This document shows, piece after piece, positions 17,564-26,852 of a stretch of DNA of 32,710 nucleotides. Numbering within the stretch: position 1 is the stretch's first letter; each line of letters opens with the position of its first letter. Source of the DNA: an uncultured Bacteroidales bacterium (GTDB taxonomy: Bacteria; Bacteroidota; Bacteroidia; Bacteroidales; JACABE01); assembly GCA_903936865.1 (NCBI GenBank), contig CAIZXK010000202.1:1-32710 (forward strand), given 5' to 3'. The notes beneath the pieces were generated by a model. It made no database searches. It saw nothing but the letters and a program-made list of their open reading frames with translations, and was not told the origin of the DNA. The position numbers and the translations under genes were made by a program.

Positions 17564-19492
17564 TTACCATCTTTTTTTGCTTGGTCTTCCTGTTCGGCTG
17601 CTTCTATCAGATTCTCTTGTGTTTTTAGGTGGATCTTTTTTAAATCCTTCGTCTGATCTTCTTTTAAATCCTTCGTCTGAACTCTTTTTAAAACGATCAC
17701 CAGATGGTTTACTACCAAACCTTTCGCCAGAATCTCCACTACGTTCTCTCCTGCCTTCGAAAGGTCTGTCGCTGCTTCGATCCCGATCACCCCGATAGGA
17801 TGATCTTCTGTCTCCACTGCCTCTGCTTCCACCTCTGTCGCCACCTCTGTCGCGTCTTCTTTCAGAAGATCGGCCACCGTCATCTCTGCGAGGTGAAGAT
17901 TGTTCTAATGCAACAACTCTTTCGCCATATTTCACTTTCTTAAATGCAGCTAATATCATATCAAGATAAGTTGCTTCTATTTCAAAGAAAGAATAGGTAT
18001 TAAGGATTTCAATTTTACCGATTTTAATTTCTCTGTTTTGCATTACATCATTAACCAAACCAATTAGTTGTGGTGGTTGTAATCCATCCATTTTCCCTAA
18101 ATTTATGAATAATCGTGCAAAACCTTCGGAAGTTCTGGATCTAACCTGACCATCACCACTTTTTTCAGAAACATTTAAATCTGGTGCATTGTGATAATAT
18201 TTCAAAAAGCGATTAAATTCAACAGATGAAAATCTTTTTATCAGATCTTCTTTTGTTAAATGTTCAAGTTTTTTATATATAACAGGTAGGAAATCTGCTA
18301 TTTGTTCCTCATTTACTTCCACATTTTCCATTTTATCTATCATGTGGAAAAGTTGTTTTTCACAAACTTCCTTCCCATTTGGAATTTTAGCCATTTTAAA
18401 ACTCTTACCAATTTGGCGTTCAATGTCTTTTATTTTCCCTCTTTCGCGCATATTGGTTATGGCAATTGAAATACCAGATTTGTCAGCTCTACCAGTACGA
18501 CCACTTCGATGAGTGTATGCTTCAATTTCGTCAGGTAAATTATAATTGATTACATGAGTTAAATCACTAACATCTAATCCTCTGGCAGCAACATCAGTAG
18601 CAACAAGCATTTGCAAATTTCTAACCCTGAATTTTCCCATTACATTATCACGTTGTACTTGAGAAAGATCACCATGTAGTGCGTCGGCATTATAACCGTC
18701 TTTTATTAACCAATCGGCTACTTCCTGAGTTTCTCTTCGGGTACGGCAAAAAATTATAGCATAAATATCAGGATAATAGTCGGCAATTCGTTTAAGTGCT
18801 AAATATCTGTCTTTTGCATGAACCAAATAACAGTAATGTTTTACATTATCTGAACCTGAATTACGTGAGCCAACAGTTATTTCAACCGGATTTTTCATGT
18901 AACCACGTGCTATTTTTTCTACCTGACTTGGCATGGTTGCTGAAAACAATAATGTATTTTTTTCTTTTGGTGTATCTTTCAGTATTTCATTTATTTCATC
19001 CTGAAATCCCATATCAAGCATTTCGTCTGCTTCATCTAAAACAGCATATTTGATATTAGTTAAATCTATTTTTCCTCTTCTCATTAAATCAAGCATACGT
19101 CCCGGAGTGGCAACGATAACGTTAACTCCTCTGGATAACTGTCTGATTTGAGTTTCGATATTTGCACCTCCATAAACGGGTACAATTCTAAAATTGGTAA
19201 TATATTTACCAAAATCTTTTAAATCGCCTGCAATTTGAATGCAGAGTTCTCTGGTAGGGCACAAAATTAAGGCTTCTGCTTTAAAGTTTTCGCAATTAAT
19301 CTTTTGTAGTAAAGGTAATCCGAAAGCTGCAGTTTTTCCTGTTCCTGTTTGGGCTAGAGCCACGATATCTGTATCTTTTTCTAATAAAACAGGAATCACA
19401 GCCTCTTGAACCGGCATTGCTTTTTCAAATCCTAAATCTTCTATTGCTTTCAGAATTCGAGAGTCAATACCTAATTCGCTAAATGTCTTCAT
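17564..19492 (-). CDS. DEAD-box RNA helicase with DbpA-like RNA-binding region and R/G/S/D-rich tail
   Basis: 'ALAQTGTGKTAAFGLPLL', 'PTRELCIQIA', 'VATPGRMLDL', 'VLDEADEMLDMGF', 'LFSATMP', 'HRSGRTGRADKSG'. ATG at 19492 (MKTFSELGIDSRIL) preferred over the start at 19597. Confidence 0.93.
   Translation of the reverse strand: MKTFSELGIDSRILKAIEDLGFEKAMPVQEAVIPVLLEKDTDIVALAQTGTGKTAAFGLPLLQKINCENFKAEALILCPTRELCIQIAGDLKDFGKYITNFRIVPVYGGANIETQIRQLSRGVNVIVATPGRMLDLMRRGKIDLTNIKYAVLDEADEMLDMGFQDEINEILKDTPKEKNTLLFSATMPSQVEKIARGYMKNPVEITVGSRNSGSDNVKHYCYLVHAKDRYLALKRIADYYPDIYAIIFCRTRRETQEVADWLIKDGYNADALHGDLSQVQRDNVMGKFRVRNLQMLVATDVAARGLDVSDLTHVINYNLPDEIEAYTHRSGRTGRADKSGISIAITNMRERGKIKDIERQIGKSFKMAKIPNGKEVCEKQLFHMIDKMENVEVNEEQIADFLPVIYKKLEHLTKEDLIKRFSSVEFNRFLKYYHNAPDLNVSEKSGDGQVRSRTSEGFARLFINLGKMDGLQPPQLIGLVNDVMQNREIKIGKIEILNTYSFFEIEATYLDMILAAFKKVKYGERVVALEQSSPRRDDGGRSSERRRDRGGDRGGSRGSGDRRSSYRGDRDRSSDRPFEGRRERSGDSGERFGSKPSGDRFKKSSDEGFKRRSDEGFKKDPPKNTRESDRSSRTGRPSKKRW
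17640..17695 (-). repeat. Short direct repeats in the helicase tail (FKKSSDEG/FKRRSDEG/FKKD)
   Basis: Plus strand shows 'tttaaatccttcgtctga' repeated twice, followed by a partial 'tttttaaa'; encodes an 8-aa period. Confidence 0.6.
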
Positions 19493-19640
19493 TATATGTA
19501 AAATTAAATTAATCTGCAAAATTAAGCTAATTCTTTGACTTTCCGAAAAATAATTTCTTTTTTTTATATTTTGCAAAAAAAAGAAATTATTACTCAATAA
19601 ATTTACTCTTTATAATTGAATAAAATTATTTGAATTGCAG

Positions 19641-20087
19641 TTAAATTAAGCTTATTATTTTTTCTAACCAAAATACATCCACTTCATCAAAAGTACTTAG
19701 TTCTTTACTATCTACATCCAGAACCCCTATCACATTTCCCTGTTTATCGCGAAAAGGTACTACAATTTCTGATTTTGAACGAGAATCACAGGCTATGTGT
19801 CCGGGAAACTGCTCAACGTCAGGTACTACTATTGTCTTTTGTTGATTAATTCCTGCCCAGCAAACACCAATATCTTTTTTAAGTTCCATACATGCGACCG
19901 AACCCTGATAAGTTCTTACAATTAATTTACCATCACGTAAGCAATAAAACCCAGTCCAGAAAAATTTTTCCATTTTTTGATGTAATACAGCCACAACCGA
20001 ACACATACGTGCTTCAATATCATTGCTTTTCAACAGTAAAGTTTCCAGTTGTATATGAACTCTTTCATATCGTTTTGCCTTTTCCAT
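19641..20087 (-). CDS. GAF-domain protein, free methionine-(R)-sulfoxide reductase (fRMsr) type
   Basis: 'WTGFYCLRDGKLIVRTYQGSVACMELKKDIGVCWAG', 'DVEQFPGHIACDSRSKSEIVVPFRDKQGNVIGVLDVDS'; all three fRMsr-type cysteine positions are present. Confidence 0.88.
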   Translation of the reverse strand: MEKAKRYERVHIQLETLLLKSNDIEARMCSVVAVLHQKMEKFFWTGFYCLRDGKLIVRTYQGSVACMELKKDIGVCWAGINQQKTIVVPDVEQFPGHIACDSRSKSEIVVPFRDKQGNVIGVLDVDSKELSTFDEVDVFWLEKIISLI

Positions 20088-20103
20088 AAACTTAATTATT
20101 AAT

Positions 20104-20139
20104 AAAAAGACGATATTGAATCAAATCAACATCGTCTTT
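20104..20139 (-). terminator. Rho-independent terminator downstream of the tryptophanase gene
   Basis: aaagacgat (20106-20114) pairs with atcgtcttt (20131-20139), with an inner 4-bp stem. On the minus strand it is followed by a T tract. Confidence 0.8.
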
Positions 20140-20163
20140 AATATTATTGTAAAATATTAATTT

Positions 20164-21540
20164 TTAAACTCTTTCCATTTCAACAGTAAAATGGCGCATA
20201 ATAGGAGCTTCTCTGACAATGTTAAAGCCTGAAGTAATTTTATTACGACGATCAAATACATTTTTTAAAGCAACAGCTACAACATCCATGTGGTTATTGG
20301 TATAAACACGGCGTGGAATAGCCAAACGTAAAAATTCTAAAATCGGATAGCGGTTTTCACGGGTAACAGGGTCTCTATCAGCTAAAATAGTGCCGATTTC
20401 AACACCTCTGATACCTGCTTCAACATATAATTCAACACCCAAAGTTTGTGCTACATATTGTTCTTTTGGAAGGTTAGGAAGAATTCTTTTAGCATCTACA
20501 AAAATGGCATGACCACCAACTGGTCTTTGGAAAGGAATTCCAAATTCTTCTAATCTTGAACCCAGGTATTCAATCTGTTTGATACGGGTTTCAAGGTAAT
20601 CAAATTCCGTTCCTTCATCTAATCCTTGTGCCAAAGCATTCATATCGCGACCCGACATACCACCATAAGTAACATAACCTTCAAACATTATATTGAAAAC
20701 ACTTGCCTGACGCCATAATTCTTCATCACGCATAGCAATAAATCCTCCCATATTAACGATAGCATCCTTTTTGCTACTCATAGTCATGGCATCTGCATAC
20801 GAAAACATTTCCTTTACAATTTCTTTGATTGATTTGTCAGCATAACCCTCTTCGCGCATTTTGATAAAATAGGCATTTTCAGCAAAACGTGCTGAATCAT
20901 AAACAACCATTTTACCATATTTATCAGCCATTTGTCTTACCTCTCTGAGATTTTGCATGGAAACAGGTTGCCCGCCTGAGGAATTACATGTAACAGTAAC
21001 TATAATAAAAGAAATTTTTTCAGAAGGAACTGTTTTTAATACATTCTCCAGTTTATTTAGATCAATATTTCCTTTGAACGGATGATAAATTTCAGTATCA
21101 AATGCCTCATCTATAGTGCAATCCATAGCTTTTGCCTTACGAAATTCGATATGACCTTTTGTGGTATCGAAATGTGAGTTTCCTGGAACAAAATCTCCAG
21201 GTTTCACTAATACTGAAAACAAAACATTTTCGGCAGCTCTACCCTGATGTGTTGGCAAAAAGTGTTCAAACCCAAGAATTTTGCTTATCGCATTTTTCAT
21301 TTTAAAGTAAGAAGATGCACCAGCATAACTTTCGTCTCCCAACATCATTTCACTCCACTGACGGTCGCTCATTGCACCTGTTCCTGAATCTGTAAGTAAA
21401 TCAATATAAACCTGATCACTTCTTAAATTGAAAAGATTGTATTTAGCATCTTTTATCCATTGTTCCCTTTCTTCACGGGTACTTCTTCTGATGGGTTCAA
21501 CCATCTTTATTTTGTATGATTCTGCAAATGGTAAATTCAT
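20164..21540 (-). CDS. tnaA: Tryptophanase (tryptophan indole-lyase)
   Basis: 'IDLLTDSGTGAMSDRQW', 'PTHQGRAAENVLF', 'HFDTTKGHIEFRKA', 'DSARFAENAYFIK', 'MSSKKDAIVNMGGF', 'EAGIRGVEIGTILADRDP', 'IPRRVYTNNHMD'. The AGIRxVEIG signature fits tryptophanase rather than tyrosine phenol-lyase. Confidence 0.88.
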   Translation of the reverse strand: MNLPFAESYKIKMVEPIRRSTREEREQWIKDAKYNLFNLRSDQVYIDLLTDSGTGAMSDRQWSEMMLGDESYAGASSYFKMKNAISKILGFEHFLPTHQGRAAENVLFSVLVKPGDFVPGNSHFDTTKGHIEFRKAKAMDCTIDEAFDTEIYHPFKGNIDLNKLENVLKTVPSEKISFIIVTVTCNSSGGQPVSMQNLREVRQMADKYGKMVVYDSARFAENAYFIKMREEGYADKSIKEIVKEMFSYADAMTMSSKKDAIVNMGGFIAMRDEELWRQASVFNIMFEGYVTYGGMSGRDMNALAQGLDEGTEFDYLETRIKQIEYLGSRLEEFGIPFQRPVGGHAIFVDAKRILPNLPKEQYVAQTLGVELYVEAGIRGVEIGTILADRDPVTRENRYPILEFLRLAIPRRVYTNNHMDVVAVALKNVFDRRNKITSGFNIVREAPIMRHFTVEMERV

Positions 21541-21599
21541 TTTTGAATAGTTTTTTGTTTGTAAATAAATTAATTAAAATAAAAAATGAAGGGATTTAC

Positions 21600-21647
21600 A
21601 GAACAAAACTATCTCTGTTCTTAATGTTTAAAAGAAGAATTCTTTTA
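21600..21647 (-). promoter_or_regulatory. Two inverted repeats in the putative 5' leader of tnaA
   Basis: agaaca(21600-21605)/tgttct(21616-21621), and taaaagaa(21629-21636)-gaa-ttctttta(21640-21647), between the tnaA start (21540) and a candidate minus-strand TATTTTTG at 21702-21695. Confidence 0.35.
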
Positions 21648-21772
21648 GGATGACTGATAAAATAAATCTTGAACATTCATTAAATTTTGCAGTACAAAAA
21701 TAAAAATAATTTGAATACAAAATACGTTTTTATAAAAAATTAAGCTATTTTCGCAATAAAAAATAACAAATC

Positions 21773-23044
21773 ATGATTAAAATATTCCTTCTTTTTATAT
21801 CAATTTTTATTTCCATTAATGGATTTTCGCAATTTGAAAATTATTTTGAGAACAGAACTTTAAGGTTAGATTATTTTCATTCAGGCAATTACGAACATGA
21901 ATATTACAGAACTGATGAATTAATTGAGAAAAATACTTGGGCTGGTTCAAAAATTAATTTAATAGATACCTTTAATTACGGAAAATTCAAAATTATGGTT
22001 TACGATACGTTGTCAGGAAAATTAATTTATTCAAGATCATACTCAAGTCTTTTTGCCGAATGGAGAACTACATCAGAAGGTAAAGGAAGTTGTGGTAACT
22101 TTTCTGAAACAATGCTGATTCCATATCCCAAAAAGGTTGTAAAAGTTTGTTTTCAAAGCAGGGATTCTTTAAATAAATGGCATTTTGTGGAATCGCAAAT
22201 TATTGATCCGGAAAAAGATTTTATTTCAAAACCTTTAAAAAATAATATTGAAGTTTTTCCTTTGCATTTTGCCGGAAAAACAGAAGATAAACTTGATATT
22301 GCCATAATTGCTGATGGCTACTCCATTGAAGATATTGAAAAGATGAAAAAGGATTTTGAGAAATTTAATACTTACCTACTTAATGCAATTCCTTTTAATG
22401 AAAATGCAGCAAAAATAAATATCTGGGGAGTAGCTGCAATTTCAGAACAATCAGGTATAACTGATCCTAAAGAATCGTTAATAGTAAAAACAGCAGTAAA
22501 TTCAAGCTTTAATACAATTAATTCAGATCGTTATTTAATGACATTGGATAATAAATCATTACATAATGCTTTGTCAAATGTAGCCTATGATCAAATAATT
22601 ATTATGTGCAATACAACAAAATATGGTGGAGGAGGAATCTATAATTTTTACAGCACGGCTGCCGCTGGAAATTCAAACACTAATTTCCTGATACAGCATG
22701 AATTTGGACATGCATTTGCTGGTTTAGGTGATGAGTATTATACCTCAGATGTTAGTGTAGAAGATTTCTATCCCTTGGAAGTTGAACCTTGGGAACCAAA
22801 CATAACAACTTTAGTTAATTTTGATGAAAAATGGAAAGATTTATTAGATAAAGACGCTGTTATTCCAACACCTCCTACTGATAGTAAAAGTAATTTGATT
22901 GGTGTTTATGAAGGTGCAGGATATATGAGTAAAGGATTATATCGCCCATACCCTGATTGTACCATGAAATCAATAAAATATAACGCTTACTGTCCTGTTT
23001 GTAAAAGAGCTGTTCAACGAATGATTGATTTTTATTCAAGATAG
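21773..23044 (+). CDS. Secreted M64-family (IgA peptidase-like) zinc metallopeptidase
   Basis: Signal peptide MIKIFLLFISIFISINGFSQ; 'IAIIADGYSIEDIEKMKKDFEKF'; zinc motif 'FLIQHEFGHAFAGLGDEYYTSD'; 'CTMKSIKYNAYCPVCKRAVQRMI'. Confidence 0.87.
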   Translation: MIKIFLLFISIFISINGFSQFENYFENRTLRLDYFHSGNYEHEYYRTDELIEKNTWAGSKINLIDTFNYGKFKIMVYDTLSGKLIYSRSYSSLFAEWRTTSEGKGSCGNFSETMLIPYPKKVVKVCFQSRDSLNKWHFVESQIIDPEKDFISKPLKNNIEVFPLHFAGKTEDKLDIAIIADGYSIEDIEKMKKDFEKFNTYLLNAIPFNENAAKINIWGVAAISEQSGITDPKESLIVKTAVNSSFNTINSDRYLMTLDNKSLHNALSNVAYDQIIIMCNTTKYGGGGIYNFYSTAAAGNSNTNFLIQHEFGHAFAGLGDEYYTSDVSVEDFYPLEVEPWEPNITTLVNFDEKWKDLLDKDAVIPTPPTDSKSNLIGVYEGAGYMSKGLYRPYPDCTMKSIKYNAYCPVCKRAVQRMIDFYSR

Positions 23045-23174
23045 TTAAAATATTTTTACATTGTTAATTATTAGCAATACATGTATTTACATTTTTTAGG
23101 CAACCATTTTTATTTATATAATGTCTTGCATTTGCAATTATTTATTATTTTTGGATTTTAAAACAATTATCGAT

Positions 23175-25505
23175 ATGTTTACAAAGAAAATTTTTATTAT
23201 AATTCTCTTCCTTTCAGTTGGATTTTTAGCTAATGCACAACTAATTGTTACTTCAGGTGCAGGTACAACGCCTCAACAGTTAGTCCAAAATGTTTTGGTT
23301 GGCAACGGTGTAACTGTTAGTAATGTAAAATTTAATGGTTCAACGGCAGCTTTGGCTGGAAGTATGATGGGTTCTTTTACAACAGGAACAACAGCTACAA
23401 ACTTAGGTATAAACAGTGGATTATTAATTGCATCGGGAGGAGTTGCAGGTTCAATAGGGCCAAATGGTTCACCCAGCACAACTACACCAACTGGAACAAC
23501 TAATATTAGCGATCCTCAGCTTCAGGCATTAATTCCAGGTTATACTATTAACGATGCTGCAGTTCTTGAATTTGACTTTGTTCCATTAGCTGATACATTA
23601 AGATTTAGATATGTTTTTGGCTCTGAAGAATACCCAGAATTTGTATCAACAAGTTTTAATGATGTTTTCGGCTTTTTTGTAACTGGTCTAAATCCTTATG
23701 GTGCATCTTACAGTAATAAAAATATTGCATTAATTCCAAATACAATTCTTCCTGTTACAATTGACAATGTAAATCAAAATGTTAATACACAGTATTATGT
23801 AACTAATACGGGTGGAGCTACCATTCAATATGATGGTTTTACAACTGTTTTAACTGCTTGGATATTAGTTATTCCATGTACACAATATCATATAAAGATA
23901 GCAGTTTCAGATGCTGGGGATTCTGCTTATGATTCAGGTGTATTTTTAGAAGCTAATAGCTTTACAAGTCAAGGTGTTACTGTTAATACGATTTATTCTC
24001 AACCAGGTGTTGCAAACAATGCAATTGAAGGGTGTAATAATGCAATTATTGGATTTAAATTACCTTATGTAACCGCTTATAATTACCAGATTCCAATTAT
24101 TTCAATTGGAGGCACTGCAACAAATGGGATAGATTACCCTAATTTGCCCAGCATGGTTATTATTCCTGCCGGTACTGATAGTACAACATTAATAATTTCT
24201 CCAAATCTGGATGGAATAAGTGAAGGAAACGAAACCATAAAATTAATAATTCAGACTTCGGCGTGTGGTTATGATACAATTAATATAAATATACAGGACT
24301 ATACCCAACTAAACGCCATAGCTTACGGAGATACCGTTGTTTGTGGTGGAAGTGTTCCAATAAAGGTAATTGCTCAAAATGGAATAGCACCTTATCAATA
24401 TACATGGAGCAATGCACTTCCAGCAACAGCAAATGTAATTGCAACGCCTACAGGAACAACCATGTATTATATTTCAGTAAAGGATGCTTGCCAGAATATT
24501 GTAAATGATTCAGTTTTTGTTGAAATCAATTGTACTTTTGCTGATGCCGGTCCAGATACAACAATATGTTTAGGAGGTACCGCAACTTTAACAGCTTCGG
24601 GAGGTCCTTTTTTCTTATGGAGTACAGGTGATACTACAGCTGTAATAAATGTAAACCCAACAATTACAACATCATATATAGTAACAGTAACTGATGTTTT
24701 TTCTGATTCAGATACAGTAACTGTTTTTGTAAATCCATTGCCTATTATAGTTGCCACATCCAATCCTGCTACGATATGTCCCGGTGAATCATCTCAGCTA
24801 TTAGCAACTGGTGCTCAAACTTACCAATGGACATCCAATCCTGTTGATAACTCATTAAATGGACAACAAGCATTAGATAATCCTTTAGTAACTCCAAGTA
24901 CTACAACAATTTACACTGTTGTTGGAAAAGATTCAAATACCTGTGTTAATTCTGCTACTATTGCTGTAAATACTAGTCCTTTGCCTTCACCTCATATTTT
25001 TGCAAGTCCAAATCCAGTTTCAATATTTAGCCCTATTGTTCATCTATTTGATGGTAATTCAACTTCTACTACCTGGTATTGGGATTTAGGTGATGGAACC
25101 ACTTCTACTCAAGATAACTTTTACCATACATTTAGCGATCAGGATACGGGAAGATATTTAGTAACTCTGATAGTTTCAAATGTTCATGGTTGTATTGATT
25201 CTACTCAGGAATGGGTTATCGTCAGACCCGATGGTACTTATTATGTTCCTAATTCGTTTACACCAAATGGTGACGGGAAAAATGATGTTTTCAAAGTATA
25301 TGGAATGGGAACTCAGGATTTTGAAATTTATATTTATGATCGTTGGGGAAAACTTGTTTATACATCTAAAGATATGAATGAGGGTTGGAACGGTAAGTTG
25401 AATGATAAGGAACTACCAGATGGTATTTATAATTATGTTGTTATTCAGAAGGATGTAATGGGTATCAGGCATACAAAACCAGGATCTGTTACTTTAATCA
25501 GATAA
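23175..25505 (+). CDS. Choice-of-anchor L domain protein with gliding motility-associated / T9SS type-B C-terminal domain
   Basis: Signal peptide MFTKKIFIIILFLSVGFLANAQ (ATG 23175); 'LGINSGLLIASG', 'LEFDFVPLADTLRFRYVFGSEEYPEFV'; PKD-like region 'WYWDLGDGTTSTQDNFYHTF'; C-terminus 'VPNSFTPNGDGKNDVFKVYG...YDRWGKLVYTS...GIYNYVV...GSVTLIR'. Confidence 0.9.
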   Translation: MFTKKIFIIILFLSVGFLANAQLIVTSGAGTTPQQLVQNVLVGNGVTVSNVKFNGSTAALAGSMMGSFTTGTTATNLGINSGLLIASGGVAGSIGPNGSPSTTTPTGTTNISDPQLQALIPGYTINDAAVLEFDFVPLADTLRFRYVFGSEEYPEFVSTSFNDVFGFFVTGLNPYGASYSNKNIALIPNTILPVTIDNVNQNVNTQYYVTNTGGATIQYDGFTTVLTAWILVIPCTQYHIKIAVSDAGDSAYDSGVFLEANSFTSQGVTVNTIYSQPGVANNAIEGCNNAIIGFKLPYVTAYNYQIPIISIGGTATNGIDYPNLPSMVIIPAGTDSTTLIISPNLDGISEGNETIKLIIQTSACGYDTININIQDYTQLNAIAYGDTVVCGGSVPIKVIAQNGIAPYQYTWSNALPATANVIATPTGTTMYYISVKDACQNIVNDSVFVEINCTFADAGPDTTICLGGTATLTASGGPFFLWSTGDTTAVINVNPTITTSYIVTVTDVFSDSDTVTVFVNPLPIIVATSNPATICPGESSQLLATGAQTYQWTSNPVDNSLNGQQALDNPLVTPSTTTIYTVVGKDSNTCVNSATIAVNTSPLPSPHIFASPNPVSIFSPIVHLFDGNSTSTTWYWDLGDGTTSTQDNFYHTFSDQDTGRYLVTLIVSNVHGCIDSTQEWVIVRPDGTYYVPNSFTPNGDGKNDVFKVYGMGTQDFEIYIYDRWGKLVYTSKDMNEGWNGKLNDKELPDGIYNYVVIQKDVMGIRHTKPGSVTLIR

Positions 25506-25526
25506 ATAATAATAAAAAGTTAAAAG

Positions 25527-25560
25527 AAGGGATAAAACATAATGTATTATCCTTTTTTTT
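25527..25560 (+). terminator. Rho-independent terminator downstream of the choice-of-anchor L gene
   Basis: aagggataa (25527-25535) pairs with ttatccttt (25547-25555, one G-U), followed by a T run. Confidence 0.7.
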
Positions 25561-25585
25561 TGTAAAATGTAAAATAATGTATGAA

Positions 25586-25620
25586 TTTGAATTAAATTTC
25601 AAATAAATTATCTAATTTTG
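25586..25620 (+). promoter_or_regulatory. Candidate Bacteroidota-type promoter of gapA
   Basis: TTTG (25586-25589), 23-nt spacer, TAATTTTG (25613-25620). Matches TTTG/TAnnTTTG at the long end of the usual spacing. Confidence 0.4.
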
Positions 25621-25675
25621 AAGCCTGAAATAATAATGCTTAAATATAAGCTTTAGCGTTAATTAATAATTTTAA

Positions 25676-26695
<1,020 letters not shown>

Positions 26696-26709
26696 TTTAT
26701 TTTATAATT

Positions 26710-26745
26710 AAAAATAGCTGATACATAAGTGTCAGCTATTTTTAT
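26710..26745 (+). terminator. Rho-independent terminator downstream of gapA
   Basis: aaaaatagctga...tcagctattttt inverted repeat (26710-26721 / 26732-26743) followed by T-rich sequence. Confidence 0.8.
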
Positions 26746-26820
26746 TGATTTAAATACTTTACCTTATAAGTCTATAGCAATAATACCATATTGTTATCGT
26801 TTATTTTAAAATTTTTAGAC

Positions 26821-26828
26821 TAATTTTG
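26821..26828 (+). promoter_or_regulatory. Candidate -7 element TAATTTTG upstream of dxs
   Basis: TAnnTTTG match 24 nt before the dxs ATG; -33 element not convincing. Confidence 0.3.
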
Positions 26829-26852
26829 CTAACTTGTTTTAAAACAAAATAA

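Noticed and set aside
17554-17883. 109-aa minus-strand ORF and 84-aa plus-strand ORF 17544..17798
   Set aside because: Alternate frames of the low-complexity helicase tail; repetitive composition produces spurious open frames.
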